A DNA stretch of 30,098 bases from a virus, in the IMG/VR virus record IMGVR_UViG_3300042350_002746, positions 1-30,098 of that record; one strand, 5' to 3'. The translations under genes and the position numbers were made by a program. Below are positions 21,251 to 29,023 of the stretch, piece by piece. The first letter of the stretch is position 1. Every line of letters begins with the position of its first letter. The notes under the pieces were generated by a model. The model ran no database searches and was not told the DNA's origin. It saw only the letters and a list, made by a program, of their open reading frames with translations.

Positions 21251-22386
21251 CACATCTCCTCAAAAACATCAATCGCAAGTTTCATTTCATCTTCAGTGAC
21301 ATCATTCACAATCTTATAGTTACCAATTGCAATAGGCAGTGGTGCATATTGATTACCATTACGATGCTTCGTTGCATCACGCAGACTCTCCAACAAATAC
21401 TTCATGTTGGTAAAATCTTTGTGAAATGTTTTTAGTTTCAATCTCTTTGCAACGTCAAAGATTCGTTTAAGTTGAACGGTGTCAATGTAGCCACGAATAA
21501 ATGAAATGCACGAACTATACAAACAATCTAATGCTACTGCTTCACCGTGCAACAACTCTGGTATATTAGCCATCTCAATTACAGGACTGAATGTGTGACC
21601 AAAATCTACGCAACGATCTAGTCGTTTTTCCCATAGATTTGGTCCTAATTCCGCAATCATGTCTGTAATAGCAAGATTGATTACACGAACTGGCACTGCA
21701 CCATACTGAAACTTTTCATCTATCAATATTTCTGCATTCTCTTCTAACAGATGAAATAGTTCTGGTGACTTGATGACTGCAAGTTTGAATATCTCTGCAA
21801 TGCCATTGACAATCTCACGTTCACTTTGCGTATTGATAAACTTTTTATCAATGTATGTTGCAAGTGGTGGATAGTATGCACCAATACGATTGCGTCTGCC
21901 TAGATGATTAACACCAACTTTAGAGCCTACAGAAGCATCAACGATGGCAAGAAGTGTTGTGGGAATTTTAACGTAGGGAATTCCACGACGGTATATGCTA
22001 CAAGCAAAGCCAACAATGTCCAGCAGAACACCTCCGCCAATTGCGATAATAGGTTCACGGCGCAACACTCCATATTGTTCAAAAAAGTCCAAAATACGAT
22101 CAACATTTTTCCAATTCTTGTTTTCTTCTTTACAGTCTACGCAAAGTATTTTACAACTTAACTTGACCGCGCCAAAGTATGCTGCAATACTGTCTTTGTA
22201 TAAATCATGCACCTCAGAATCAATGACAATAATTCTGCGATCACTATTTGTGATGTTTACAATATCTTGATTGCTAGGACTGAAGATATCAGCAGAATAA
22301 GTTAGTTTGAATTCTACTGGTAGTTCTGTTTTCACTGACCAAGTTCTTTTAAACTTGTCGTAATCCATCATAAAGTCTAAACTCAT
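21250..22386 (-). CDS. Sugar-phosphate cyclase (dehydroquinate synthase superfamily, EEVS-like)
   Basis: This 378-aa enzyme keeps the superfamily NAD and metal sites: GGGVLLDIVGF at 117-127, IPTTLLAIVDASVGSKVGVN at 141-160, and metal ligands E198 (NGIAEIFKLAV), H264 (DFGHTFSP) and H280 (LLHGEAVALD). Several segments are closer to 2-epi-5-epi-valiolone synthase (sedoheptulose-7-phosphate cyclase) patterns than to shikimate-pathway AroB: VLLDIVGFA, YRRGIPYVK, NRIGAYYPP and the C-terminal ATKHRNGNQYAPLPIAIG. No other aromatic-pathway gene is present, whereas kinase, nucleotidyltransferase and SDR genes are adjacent. A cyclitol product is therefore favoured, but AroB-like or other cyclase activity is not excluded. 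Overlaps the kinase gene by 4 bases. Confidence 0.8.
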   Translation of the reverse strand: MSLDFMMDYDKFKRTWSVKTELPVEFKLTYSADIFSPSNQDIVNITNSDRRIIVIDSEVHDLYKDSIAAYFGAVKLSCKILCVDCKEENKNWKNVDRILDFFEQYGVLRREPIIAIGGGVLLDIVGFACSIYRRGIPYVKIPTTLLAIVDASVGSKVGVNHLGRRNRIGAYYPPLATYIDKKFINTQSEREIVNGIAEIFKLAVIKSPELFHLLEENAEILIDEKFQYGAVPVRVINLAITDMIAELGPNLWEKRLDRCVDFGHTFSPVIEMANIPELLHGEAVALDCLYSSCISFIRGYIDTVQLKRIFDVAKRLKLKTFHKDFTNMKYLLESLRDATKHRNGNQYAPLPIAIGNYKIVNDVTEDEMKLAIDVFEEM

Positions 22387-23336
22387 CTCATTACCTTACT
22401 AAGCAAATCACATGCATGAACATAAAAATATTTTGCTTTATTGATATCGCCAGCAATTAACTTGAATGGCAGCATACGAATAAACTGTGATGCTTCTAGT
22501 ATATCTATGAGTTTCATTTTGTCTTCTGGCAACTCAGAAATAAAGTGCTTATTAAATACATCAAAGTTTTCTGTACCTCTGTTTGGATTGAATAAGTCAA
22601 TCCCCGTTACACGAACATCACGATCATTAATATATCCATAGTGACTACGTGAACATTGTAGAACTTGTGCATAGTCAAGATACTTAGTGTTCCACATACT
22701 TTCATCATATACATCAATGAAAACTACACGATCTTCTTCAAACGAATACATGATATTCTCAAGTGTTGGATTACCATGTATATTACATTCTTCATCGTTT
22801 TCTAGTTCATTGAAGTAGTTATGAAGATCATACAAATAGCCGCCAATGCCAATTACAATATTGTTGTCTAGACCATATGAACCACGATAAAAGAATTCTT
22901 CAAATGAAGGTAACTTAACGGCATCTTCAATCTTTTGTTGTATTTCTTCTTCAAAATATAAACTTGGTGCGCCGGGAATGAGTTCTTTTTTGATTGAATG
23001 TAGTGTGTTCAAACCTTTCCATACTGCTTGACTCATTCTAAAGATTTGTTCTTCACTCAGTATATCTTTAGTGAGAATAGTTTTGATATCACGAAAGCCT
23101 TCAAGATATTTCAAATCAAACCATGCAGTCTTAGCATTAGAACCAACATTTACAACTTTAGGAAATAAACCAGGATAAAGTGTATTGTATTCCTGTAGCT
23201 TCTTCAATTGAGAATACCAACGAACAAAACCATACTCACGATTCTCTACACGTGAAATTTCCTTACGCACAATTTTCTCATCTGGTATCAGATAAGTTTT
23301 ACTAAGTGAACCGCCTTTTAATGAAATAGTTTTCAT
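22383..23336 (-). CDS. APH-fold sugar/cyclitol kinase-like protein, HGN in place of HGD
   Basis: This 317-aa protein has the aminoglycoside-phosphotransferase/choline-kinase layout: an N-lobe with a possible ATP lysine K25 (KIVRKE), a hinge at about 70-80, and a C-lobe with IHGNPTLEN (186-194) and VVFIDVYDES (204-213). In active family members the catalytic loop reads HGD; here it is H187-G188-N189, with codon AAT at 22770-22772. N194 and D208 (metal ligands) are kept. It could still act, perhaps with D211 or E192 helping, or be a binding protein. It overlaps both neighbours by 4 bases and lies between nucleotidyltransferase and cyclase. Confidence 0.7.
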   Translation of the reverse strand: MKTISLKGGSLSKTYLIPDEKIVRKEISRVENREYGFVRWYSQLKKLQEYNTLYPGLFPKVVNVGSNAKTAWFDLKYLEGFRDIKTILTKDILSEEQIFRMSQAVWKGLNTLHSIKKELIPGAPSLYFEEEIQQKIEDAVKLPSFEEFFYRGSYGLDNNIVIGIGGYLYDLHNYFNELENDEECNIHGNPTLENIMYSFEEDRVVFIDVYDESMWNTKYLDYAQVLQCSRSHYGYINDRDVRVTGIDLFNPNRGTENFDVFNKHFISELPEDKMKLIDILEASQFIRMLPFKLIAGDINKAKYFYVHACDLLSKVMR

Positions 23337-24055
23337 TTTGCATCCAATGTTTGCCTTGCTATCTCTATGCCGTATTCTTGTGGACTGCCCAATACAATAG
23401 TCTCTTGGTTGTTACCAAGCGGATTCATGAATACTTGTTTGTTAGATTCTATCATACTTTGAATCACATTTGCAATATACAATTCACCATCAGTTTGAAT
23501 TAATTTACTGTAGTATTCTAGATATAGATGTCCTGTTAGAAAGCCATAAAAACCTGATGATGCATACGGTGAAATTTGTTTCTTTTCTACGATTTCTGTG
23601 ATGAGGTTTTCATACGCACGAACATATGAATACTTCGGTGAGTTACCCACAAACACATCAATATATGCATCATATTTTGCAGTTAAGTCATCGGCAATAA
23701 AGTCTACACGACGACCCTTGATGATCGTGTCTGCATTATGAATGAACGTTGGTAAATGTTTATTATTGAGTAGTTCAATACCGATTGCTGCTGTGTGTGC
23801 TTGACCCTTTGTATCACCAATGTAGAGAATATTGCTGTCATTCCAACCTAGCGGTTTGATTGCTTCCACAAGTTGATCTTTGAAATAAACATCTCTCTTG
23901 TTTGCTACAAGAATAAGTTGCGTAACCCAACCAAGGTTCTTTAGAATTTCATAAATGATTGTCTTGTCATTCCATGGCAAAAGATATTTGGGTATATCAA
24001 AGCCCACATCGTGAAAACGTGTGTTATAACCTGCCATGCAAATTATCAGATTCAT
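23333..24055 (-). CDS. Sugar nucleotidyltransferase (NTP_transferase family)
   Basis: The ATG at 24053-24055, in an ATGA overlap with the upstream stop, is preferred over one three codons upstream because the protein then starts directly with the Rossmann strand MNLIICMAGYNTRFHDVGF. The 240-aa product has the NTP-binding G9-x-N-T-R-F loop, the conserved lysine K23 in IPKYLLPW, and the metal aspartate D109 in HNADT. These mark enzymes that join NTP and a sugar-1-phosphate to give an NDP-sugar. The kinase immediately downstream could supply the phosphate. The last part (ETIVLGSPQEYGIE) is also typical of the family. Confidence 0.85.
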   Translation of the reverse strand: MNLIICMAGYNTRFHDVGFDIPKYLLPWNDKTIIYEILKNLGWVTQLILVANKRDVYFKDQLVEAIKPLGWNDSNILYIGDTKGQAHTAAIGIELLNNKHLPTFIHNADTIIKGRRVDFIADDLTAKYDAYIDVFVGNSPKYSYVRAYENLITEIVEKKQISPYASSGFYGFLTGHLYLEYYSKLIQTDGELYIANVIQSMIESNKQVFMNPLGNNQETIVLGSPQEYGIEIARQTLDAK

Positions 24056-24765
24056 TTTAGCCATTCTTCCATGTCTTCACGTAGCAATGAGTGCCACGTG
24101 CCGTTGTATTCACCTGGTGGAAACGGATGATTGATATCACAATAGACAAGATTCTCACCAACAAGTCCTTGTTTCTTCCAGTTTGCACTCATAAAATCTT
24201 CCATCATATACTGCACACCAGAATCATAAAATTCATCAATGTGATTATATGCATCGGCATATTTGTTCATATTTTCCGATGAGGAGAATGCAAACTGATC
24301 ATTACCAAAGTCCCGATCAGGTGTCACACGACAGTTTGGTATATACAATTTGTTAGGATTTAAGGTGTCAAATGTTATACGTGTGTTGATCGCAAAATCA
24401 AATCGTGAACGAATAACCCAATCAAATTTCATCTCAAAGTATTTTTCATATTCATACTTTGTTTTGATACACTCTCTTATTGCATACAACTGAGCATATG
24501 TTGACATGCGACCATCTTTTACTTTCCAGTTTGGTGATGGTGGTGGCGTGTTTGTGTATTTTGATAGGTCTACAGTTGGATTCGGTGATGTAATAAAACT
24601 GTATGCATTATATTTTTTTGAGATTTCTCTCATCTTTTCTGCTGGCATTTCCCACGAATGCAGAAATACAGTCACATCATTGCCACTGATAATATTTTTA
24701 TAATGGTACTCGTAACCTTTTTCCCACATTCGTGGTTGACCAGAAATACACAGTGCTATTCTCAT
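24052..24765 (-). CDS. Putative glycosyltransferase-like protein
   Basis: This 237-aa soluble protein begins MRIALCISGQPRMWEKGYEY and contains VTVFLHSWEM, YAQLYAIREC and the segment FDWVIRSRFDFAI, with an R-x-R-x-D arrangement that I recall from capsule and LPS-type glycosyltransferase-like proteins of phages and bacteria. The region DFGNDQFAFSSSENMNKYAD resembles the acceptor side of such enzymes. No membrane segment. It overlaps both neighbours by 4 bases within the sugar cluster. Activity and sugar are not known. Confidence 0.65.
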   Translation of the reverse strand: MRIALCISGQPRMWEKGYEYHYKNIISGNDVTVFLHSWEMPAEKMREISKKYNAYSFITSPNPTVDLSKYTNTPPPSPNWKVKDGRMSTYAQLYAIRECIKTKYEYEKYFEMKFDWVIRSRFDFAINTRITFDTLNPNKLYIPNCRVTPDRDFGNDQFAFSSSENMNKYADAYNHIDEFYDSGVQYMMEDFMSANWKKQGLVGENLVYCDINHPFPPGEYNGTWHSLLREDMEEWLK

Positions 24766-25439
24766 AGTTCGCGTCCGATGTTTGCCAAATTATCTGTAAT
24801 ACCAAACGGCTTCAGTTGTTCTTTTTCCATTACAACCATACTGTTGTAGAATGATACTGAATAAAGATTTCTATATGCTTCTAGTGCTTCATCAGAGATT
24901 GGTGAACCTTGAAAGTGCTGTTGATTCACAATATCACAAACTCTTTTTGAATGCTCAACGAAAGTTCCCGCACCTCTGAATGAACCACCCCAATGATGTG
25001 GCCAATAACTTGTATGTGTATCTTCACAAATATAAACGCCACCTTCTTTGATGTGTGAGAATACTTTGTTGACTGTGGTGATTTGATGATTCATGATATG
25101 TGAACCATCGTCAATTACAATATCAAACTTATCTTGTGTTGGTAAAAATTGATCCCAAAATACAGAATCACCTTGATCACCAATTACGATAAGTGCATCG
25201 CCATCGTATTTGTATTCTAGAGATTTGGGTTCAACATCTAAACCAATAACTGTGGTGCCCTCACCAAAGTATTTCAACCACAGTTCAATAGAACCACCAC
25301 CAAGAATTCCAATCTCAAGAATTCGTGGCTTTTTACCCACAAATTTACTCAGATGTCGTTCATACACATCAAAGTAGCCTGACCATTTGGTGGATGGTTT
25401 TTCTAATTGCCAAAACAACTCTTTAATTTTATTTGTCAT
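24762..25439 (-). CDS. Class I SAM-dependent methyltransferase
   Basis: The ATG at 25437-25439 with a GAGG site 6 bases upstream is preferred over an in-frame TTG four codons earlier. The 225-aa product has SAM motif I ILEIGILGGGS at 40-50, an acidic residue at the end of the next strand (D68 in VIGLDVE), and FDIVIDDGSHIMNHQ at 105-119, as in sugar O-methyltransferases of antibiotic and surface-glycan pathways. It lies between two glycosyltransferase-like genes, so a sugar hydroxyl is the likely target. DNA or protein methylation is less likely because no target-recognition domain is seen. Confidence 0.85.
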   Translation of the reverse strand: MTNKIKELFWQLEKPSTKWSGYFDVYERHLSKFVGKKPRILEIGILGGGSIELWLKYFGEGTTVIGLDVEPKSLEYKYDGDALIVIGDQGDSVFWDQFLPTQDKFDIVIDDGSHIMNHQITTVNKVFSHIKEGGVYICEDTHTSYWPHHWGGSFRGAGTFVEHSKRVCDIVNQQHFQGSPISDEALEAYRNLYSVSFYNSMVVMEKEQLKPFGITDNLANIGREL

Positions 25440-26271
25440 ATTTTGCCTCAATCACTTTCTTCCATTCTGGCACACGATCATACTGATGTACAATGGTATA
25501 CTCCATTCCTGTTGATGTTACAACCTTGTCACCATCTAATTTCGGTGATGGTTCAAGTAAGTAAGGCCTGAAGGAATTGATTTTACTTGGATCAGCAGTT
25601 GTACCTAATTGACATGCCCAACCATCTTCTGACTTGGTATACATTGATGATTTGAGATATGGATGTCTTGAAATCATTACGTTAAATACCGCTTGATCAA
25701 CAATGGGAATTGGACGATTAATACAATTCAAAAACAACTGAAGTGTTAAATCTCTCATCGCATGACCGCGACCAGCAAGAACACCTACATTGAAAATTGT
25801 ATTGTTCTTAAAGTCTTCGTAGATGCCCTGACCATAACATTCTGTAATGTTTTGTCTTCCCCAGGGTTCATCTTTGTACTTAATACTTTCTGAAGAAAAT
25901 ACTAAATCTTCATGTCCTTCTGGTAAATTCTCTTCCAACCATTGTACAGGATTTTTTTGAAAGATCACATCTTTCACATCAGTTGTAATTACGTAACGAT
26001 AGTCATTATCTTTGAGTAATTTGTAAATGTGAATGAAGCGTTCTACGTGTACCATCAATTGTGATTGATGTACCAAGTTGCCTTGATTATCTTGATTGAA
26101 TGCAATAATTGAGAAGCCTGCGTCAGTGACTTTTTGTACCGTATCTCTGTCGCAGTTCATAAGAATCAGAACTTTGTCACCCTCAAAGCCTGATTGATTG
26201 ATTGAATTAATCCAATATTTTAATTTTGACCAATCATAGTTGGTTGAACACCCCACAATACAATCTTTCAT
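25429..26271 (-). CDS. Putative GT-A-type glycosyltransferase
   Basis: This 280-aa protein shows a GT-A-like core: an N-terminal strand CIVGCSTNYDWSKLKYWINS, VLILMNC, then YVITTDVKDVIFQ at 93-105 with D98 and D101 in the position of the metal-binding DxD motif, followed by IFNVGVLAGRG and a DQAVFNVMI segment resembling the acceptor-side motifs of family 8-type enzymes. No membrane helix. It is the first gene of the sugar run, with a GGAGA site, and its end overlaps the methyltransferase by 11 bases. It probably transfers a sugar from the activated form made downstream, which is inference. Confidence 0.7.
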   Translation of the reverse strand: MKDCIVGCSTNYDWSKLKYWINSINQSGFEGDKVLILMNCDRDTVQKVTDAGFSIIAFNQDNQGNLVHQSQLMVHVERFIHIYKLLKDNDYRYVITTDVKDVIFQKNPVQWLEENLPEGHEDLVFSSESIKYKDEPWGRQNITECYGQGIYEDFKNNTIFNVGVLAGRGHAMRDLTLQLFLNCINRPIPIVDQAVFNVMISRHPYLKSSMYTKSEDGWACQLGTTADPSKINSFRPYLLEPSPKLDGDKVVTSTGMEYTIVHQYDRVPEWKKVIEAKYDK

Positions 26272-26286
26272 AATATCTCCAGTAAT

Positions 26287-26472
26287 TTATTTTATATCTG
26301 TCGTTGCCCAGTTTCCTGTATATTTTTTATATGTTTGCGTACTTTGACCAGGTGTATCGTCAAGATATTTAGCAGTCAGTTCTGGTCTGCCCCATTCACC
26401 ACCGCCTGCTTTAGACACAAATTCTTGTCTCTGATCTTTGTTTGCCTTTAAATAGTCTTTGAATGTTTTCAT
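26287..26472 (-). CDS. 61-aa protein with capsid-targeting-like N-terminus
   Basis: The ATG at 26470-26472 is chosen because it forms an ATGA overlap with the stop of the Fe-S carrier gene; a longer frame reaching 26499 would run far into that gene. The product starts [13 protein letters not shown], close to the T4 internal-protein leader MKTYQEFIAE (M-K-T-aromatic, two residues, aromatic, Leu/Ile), though it ends LKA rather than L-x-E. The rest ([20 protein letters not shown] and an aromatic tail [14 protein letters not shown]) shows no known domain. Small size and leader suggest an internal head protein candidate. Confidence 0.6.
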   Translation of the reverse strand: MKTFKDYLKANKDQRQEFVSKAGGGEWGRPELTAKYLDDTPGQSTQTYKKYTGNWATTDIK

Positions 26473-26792
26473 ATCGTGAATGATGAACCACAACCACACG
26501 TTGCGGTTACGTTAGGATTTTTGATTGTAAATGATGCACCCATCATATCTTCTTTATAATCAATCTCTGCTTCATTCATATATTGCATACTCATACTATC
26601 TATGACAACACCAACACCATCTCTTTCAAACGTAAAGTCATCGTCTGCTGCCGGCAATTCTTCTAATGAGAAACCATATTGAAAACCAGAACAACCTCCA
26701 CCCTGTACGAATACACGCAATTTCAATGAAGGGTCTTCTTCATCAATAATTGTTTTGATTTTTTTTACAGCCGAATCGGATATGGTAATCAT
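26469..26792 (-). CDS. A-type iron-sulfur carrier (ErpA/IscA/HesB family)
   Basis: This 107-aa protein has the three family cysteines: C34 in [10 protein letters not shown], and C99 and C101 in the terminal CGCGSSF. Length is typical. In bacteria these proteins hand [2Fe-2S] or [4Fe-4S] clusters to target enzymes. HesB-like genes are a known auxiliary gene in marine T4-like phages. The ATG overlaps the 2OG oxygenase stop by 4 bases. Which target it serves here cannot be told; no evident Fe-S enzyme is in the window. Confidence 0.92.
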   Translation of the reverse strand: MITISDSAVKKIKTIIDEEDPSLKLRVFVQGGGCSGFQYGFSLEELPAADDDFTFERDGVGVVIDSMSMQYMNEAEIDYKEDMMGASFTIKNPNVTATCGCGSSFTI

Positions 26793-27517
26793 ACAACAAC
26801 TTTTCTGATAATGTTTTGTATAACAGCATCTTTTGGATATCTATCACCTAATAGATTTTTATCCACAGGACTTAGACCATCTATTTCATATGTTCTTGGA
26901 TTTGGATTTAATGACCATCTTGCCCATGCCATAGCCCTAGCATTGATTCGTGGTTTATGACCCATATGCATCTGTCTTGTATCAGCAAAAAACATTGTGC
27001 CAGCAGGACCAAAAATATCTACTCTTTGCCCATCTTTTTGTTCAAAAGCATGTGCGCCATCTTCAATTGTCAACACATCTGTTAGATAAACAAACAATGC
27101 TAAAAAGTTTTCACTGTCGTGGTCTCTGTGCCATGTTTGAACACCCTCATAATTTGGTCCGGCAGGATTGCTGTAAAAAATATTGTAACTGTACAAAACG
27201 ATGTCTTTAGTGCCAAAATATTCTGTAACAATATCTGTCATCTTCAAAGATGCTTCAAACCAATGTGGTGCAAGAACGACATCTTGCATAGCAACGCTGC
27301 TACAATTTGAAGGTGCAGTTCTTCTATCACTTATGGGGTTTACTTGATGACCCTTTACGTGATAATTGTACCAGATGCAGCCATCAAAGTATTCTCTAAA
27401 TTCACGTGCAACATCTTCCTTTAAACGACCTGCATGACTCCAACCTTTTTCGTGAATATTTTTTGCAACTGTTGAGTTGTCAATCATAGTTTCTTGTTTA
27501 AATAAATGATCATACAT
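26789..27517 (-). CDS. 2-oxoglutarate/Fe(II)-dependent dioxygenase (PhyH-like)
   Basis: This 242-aa protein has the facial triad in a double-stranded beta-helix: H130-R-D132 in TWHRDHD and the distal histidine H184 in RQMHMGH, followed by R194 in [11 protein letters not shown] as a likely 2OG carboxylate ligand. The [10 protein letters not shown] and [10 protein letters not shown] segments are PhyH-like. Such enzymes are frequent in marine T4-like phages with unknown substrate. AAAGGA lies 9 bases before the ATG. It is coupled to the Fe-S carrier gene downstream. Candidate substrates are a nucleic-acid base, a protein side chain or a small molecule; no choice is possible from sequence. Confidence 0.85.
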   Translation of the reverse strand: MYDHLFKQETMIDNSTVAKNIHEKGWSHAGRLKEDVAREFREYFDGCIWYNYHVKGHQVNPISDRRTAPSNCSSVAMQDVVLAPHWFEASLKMTDIVTEYFGTKDIVLYSYNIFYSNPAGPNYEGVQTWHRDHDSENFLALFVYLTDVLTIEDGAHAFEQKDGQRVDIFGPAGTMFFADTRQMHMGHKPRINARAMAWARWSLNPNPRTYEIDGLSPVDKNLLGDRYPKDAVIQNIIRKVVV

Positions 27518-27530
27518 AATAAATTTTCCT

Positions 27531-27803
27531 TTAACCTCTAGTTAGAGTGAGTATCTTTTGCATTTGCTTTTCAATGATTGATCCACGGTTAGGCCAGTGA
27601 ATGTATGGTTGATTTGCAGTTTTATATAGATTCGTTAAAAATGGCATGATGATTTTTTCCACTTGTTGAAGTCTTGCTTTATATTCTTCAACTGTTTCAT
27701 CCTTCTCCGCAATAACTGCCTGATATTCTACTTCATCAACTGCGCTAAAACCAAAATCATCGTCTGCATATTCTGCTAAAATTTTATTGATATCGTATGT
27801 CAT
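27531..27803 (-). CDS. Small conserved phage protein (90 aa)
   Basis: The ATG at 27801-27803 gives the usual ATGA overlap with the upstream stop; another in-frame ATG lies three codons upstream at 27812. The product begins MTYDINKILAEYADDDFGFS, has an acidic helical middle (EYKARLQQVEKIIMPFLTNL) and ends with QPYIHWPNRGSIIEKQMQKI, a segment that I recall in a short protein widely conserved in T4-like cyanophages. No membrane or catalytic motif. Function unknown. Confidence 0.75.
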   Translation of the reverse strand: MTYDINKILAEYADDDFGFSAVDEVEYQAVIAEKDETVEEYKARLQQVEKIIMPFLTNLYKTANQPYIHWPNRGSIIEKQMQKILTLTRG

Positions 27804-29023
27804 TTGTCCCATGCCTTTTGTGCTGTAAAATTCTTGTGACTAAATTCTAGTCTGTCTACCAGTTTTAATGCTTTACCTACCTGATCAACAGCAACAAATC
27901 CTTCTGGTGCTGTAATCTTGAATCCATCATCCGTGCGAACAAATGTGCCTATGCTTTTGATTGTCTCAAGTTTGCGAATGATCATCAACTTAGCGTCAAC
28001 AATCAGATTCATCAGATCAAATATTTGTTTCAGTTGAATTGCATTTGAACGGTAGAAACGCATCACTTCATTTTTTTCTTTGATGCGTTTTTGTTTTGTA
28101 TCTTCTTTCTTTGCTGCAAGTATTTCTTTATTGAGTTTTGCTTCAACATAATTCATAAGTTCCTGTGTATGAACTCTGGTATCAGCAATCTTTTTACCTT
28201 CACGAACTTTTGTGTTATTGAAGGTTTTGATTTGTGTGAGATAAGTTTCTGATGCAGCAATACGATTCAGTGTCAATGCAGGTATTGATTGAAATACACG
28301 ACCCGCATTAGACAGAATTGATGTAATTGCGGCTGTTTCTTCTGCGGTAAATGTTGCCGTGCCAGATGCATCAGTAAATGAAGCATCACGAAACCAAACA
28401 TCTTTTGTTGGTTTTAAATGACCAATATCAATGTTGAAGGATGCTTTCATTGTCTCTAATGTTTTACCCGAATATGATGTGTGAAATACTACACCAACTT
28501 GTGCAGCAAGCATCGTCTGTGCTAATTTAGATTTAACTGGCACTGCATACACAATTGTGTTTGGTTGAAAAATAATATACTCTTCACCATCAATGGTTTC
28601 TTTTTTGATGTCGCCTTTTGAAAACATCATATCACCTTGCAACACGCCTTTGATACCCAACTTAGGTAAGAATGCAAGCGCAAGTTTGAGTTTTTCATTT
28701 AAACCACCACTCGGATGATTTTCATCAATGTCTTCATCAGTATAATTCAATTTTGCATTTTTTGCAAATACCGATTTGGTGCCAACGAAAAATTTATCGT
28801 TTTCTGGATTTGTGCCGGCAAAGATAGCAGGCGCACCATCCCATTTTGTAGTCACATTTACTTTTGAGCCTGAATGACCGGCAAGCATATTACGCAAAGA
28901 ACGCAGAAACTCAATTGCTTCACGTGCGCCAGATACACCAGCGTTCAACACATTGTCTTCAAGATGTTCTAGATGAACATTCTTGCCTTCTTTACTTTCT
29001 TTTAGATAATCCATGAATTTCAT
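27800..29023 (-). CDS. Putative nucleotidyltransferase (ligase-like KxDG motif) with capsid-targeting-like N-terminus
   Basis: This 407-aa protein starts MKFMDYLKES, with L-K-E at 7-9. Residues 57-69 (VTTKWDGAPAIFA) contain K60-W-D-G63, the motif I of the covalent nucleotidyltransferase (DNA/RNA ligase, capping) superfamily. Following segments fit the order of later motifs: FVGTKSVFA, LQGDMMF (128-134) and VYAVPVKSK (158-166, K-x-K). The second half (about 250-400) is charged and helical. I recall this family (a DUF in marine T4-like phages) as lacking experimental work. Ligase activity is inference; the motif order supports it. Overlaps both neighbours by 4 bases. Confidence 0.7.
   Translation of the reverse strand: MKFMDYLKESKEGKNVHLEHLEDNVLNAGVSGAREAIEFLRSLRNMLAGHSGSKVNVTTKWDGAPAIFAGTNPENDKFFVGTKSVFAKNAKLNYTDEDIDENHPSGGLNEKLKLALAFLPKLGIKGVLQGDMMFSKGDIKKETIDGEEYIIFQPNTIVYAVPVKSKLAQTMLAAQVGVVFHTSYSGKTLETMKASFNIDIGHLKPTKDVWFRDASFTDASGTATFTAEETAAITSILSNAGRVFQSIPALTLNRIAASETYLTQIKTFNNTKVREGKKIADTRVHTQELMNYVEAKLNKEILAAKKEDTKQKRIKEKNEVMRFYRSNAIQLKQIFDLMNLIVDAKLMIIRKLETIKSIGTFVRTDDGFKITAPEGFVAVDQVGKALKLVDRLEFSHKNFTAQKAWDK

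Noticed and set aside
21250-22386. Shikimate-pathway AroB as the simple annotation of the cyclase
   Set aside because: Motif variants resemble EEVS-type cyclases and no other aromatic-pathway gene is nearby, although AroB activity cannot be excluded without phylogeny.
26473-26499. Extended start for the 61-aa gene
   Set aside because: The extra nine residues lie inside the Fe-S carrier gene; the internal ATG gives the usual ATGA overlap and a recognisable leader.
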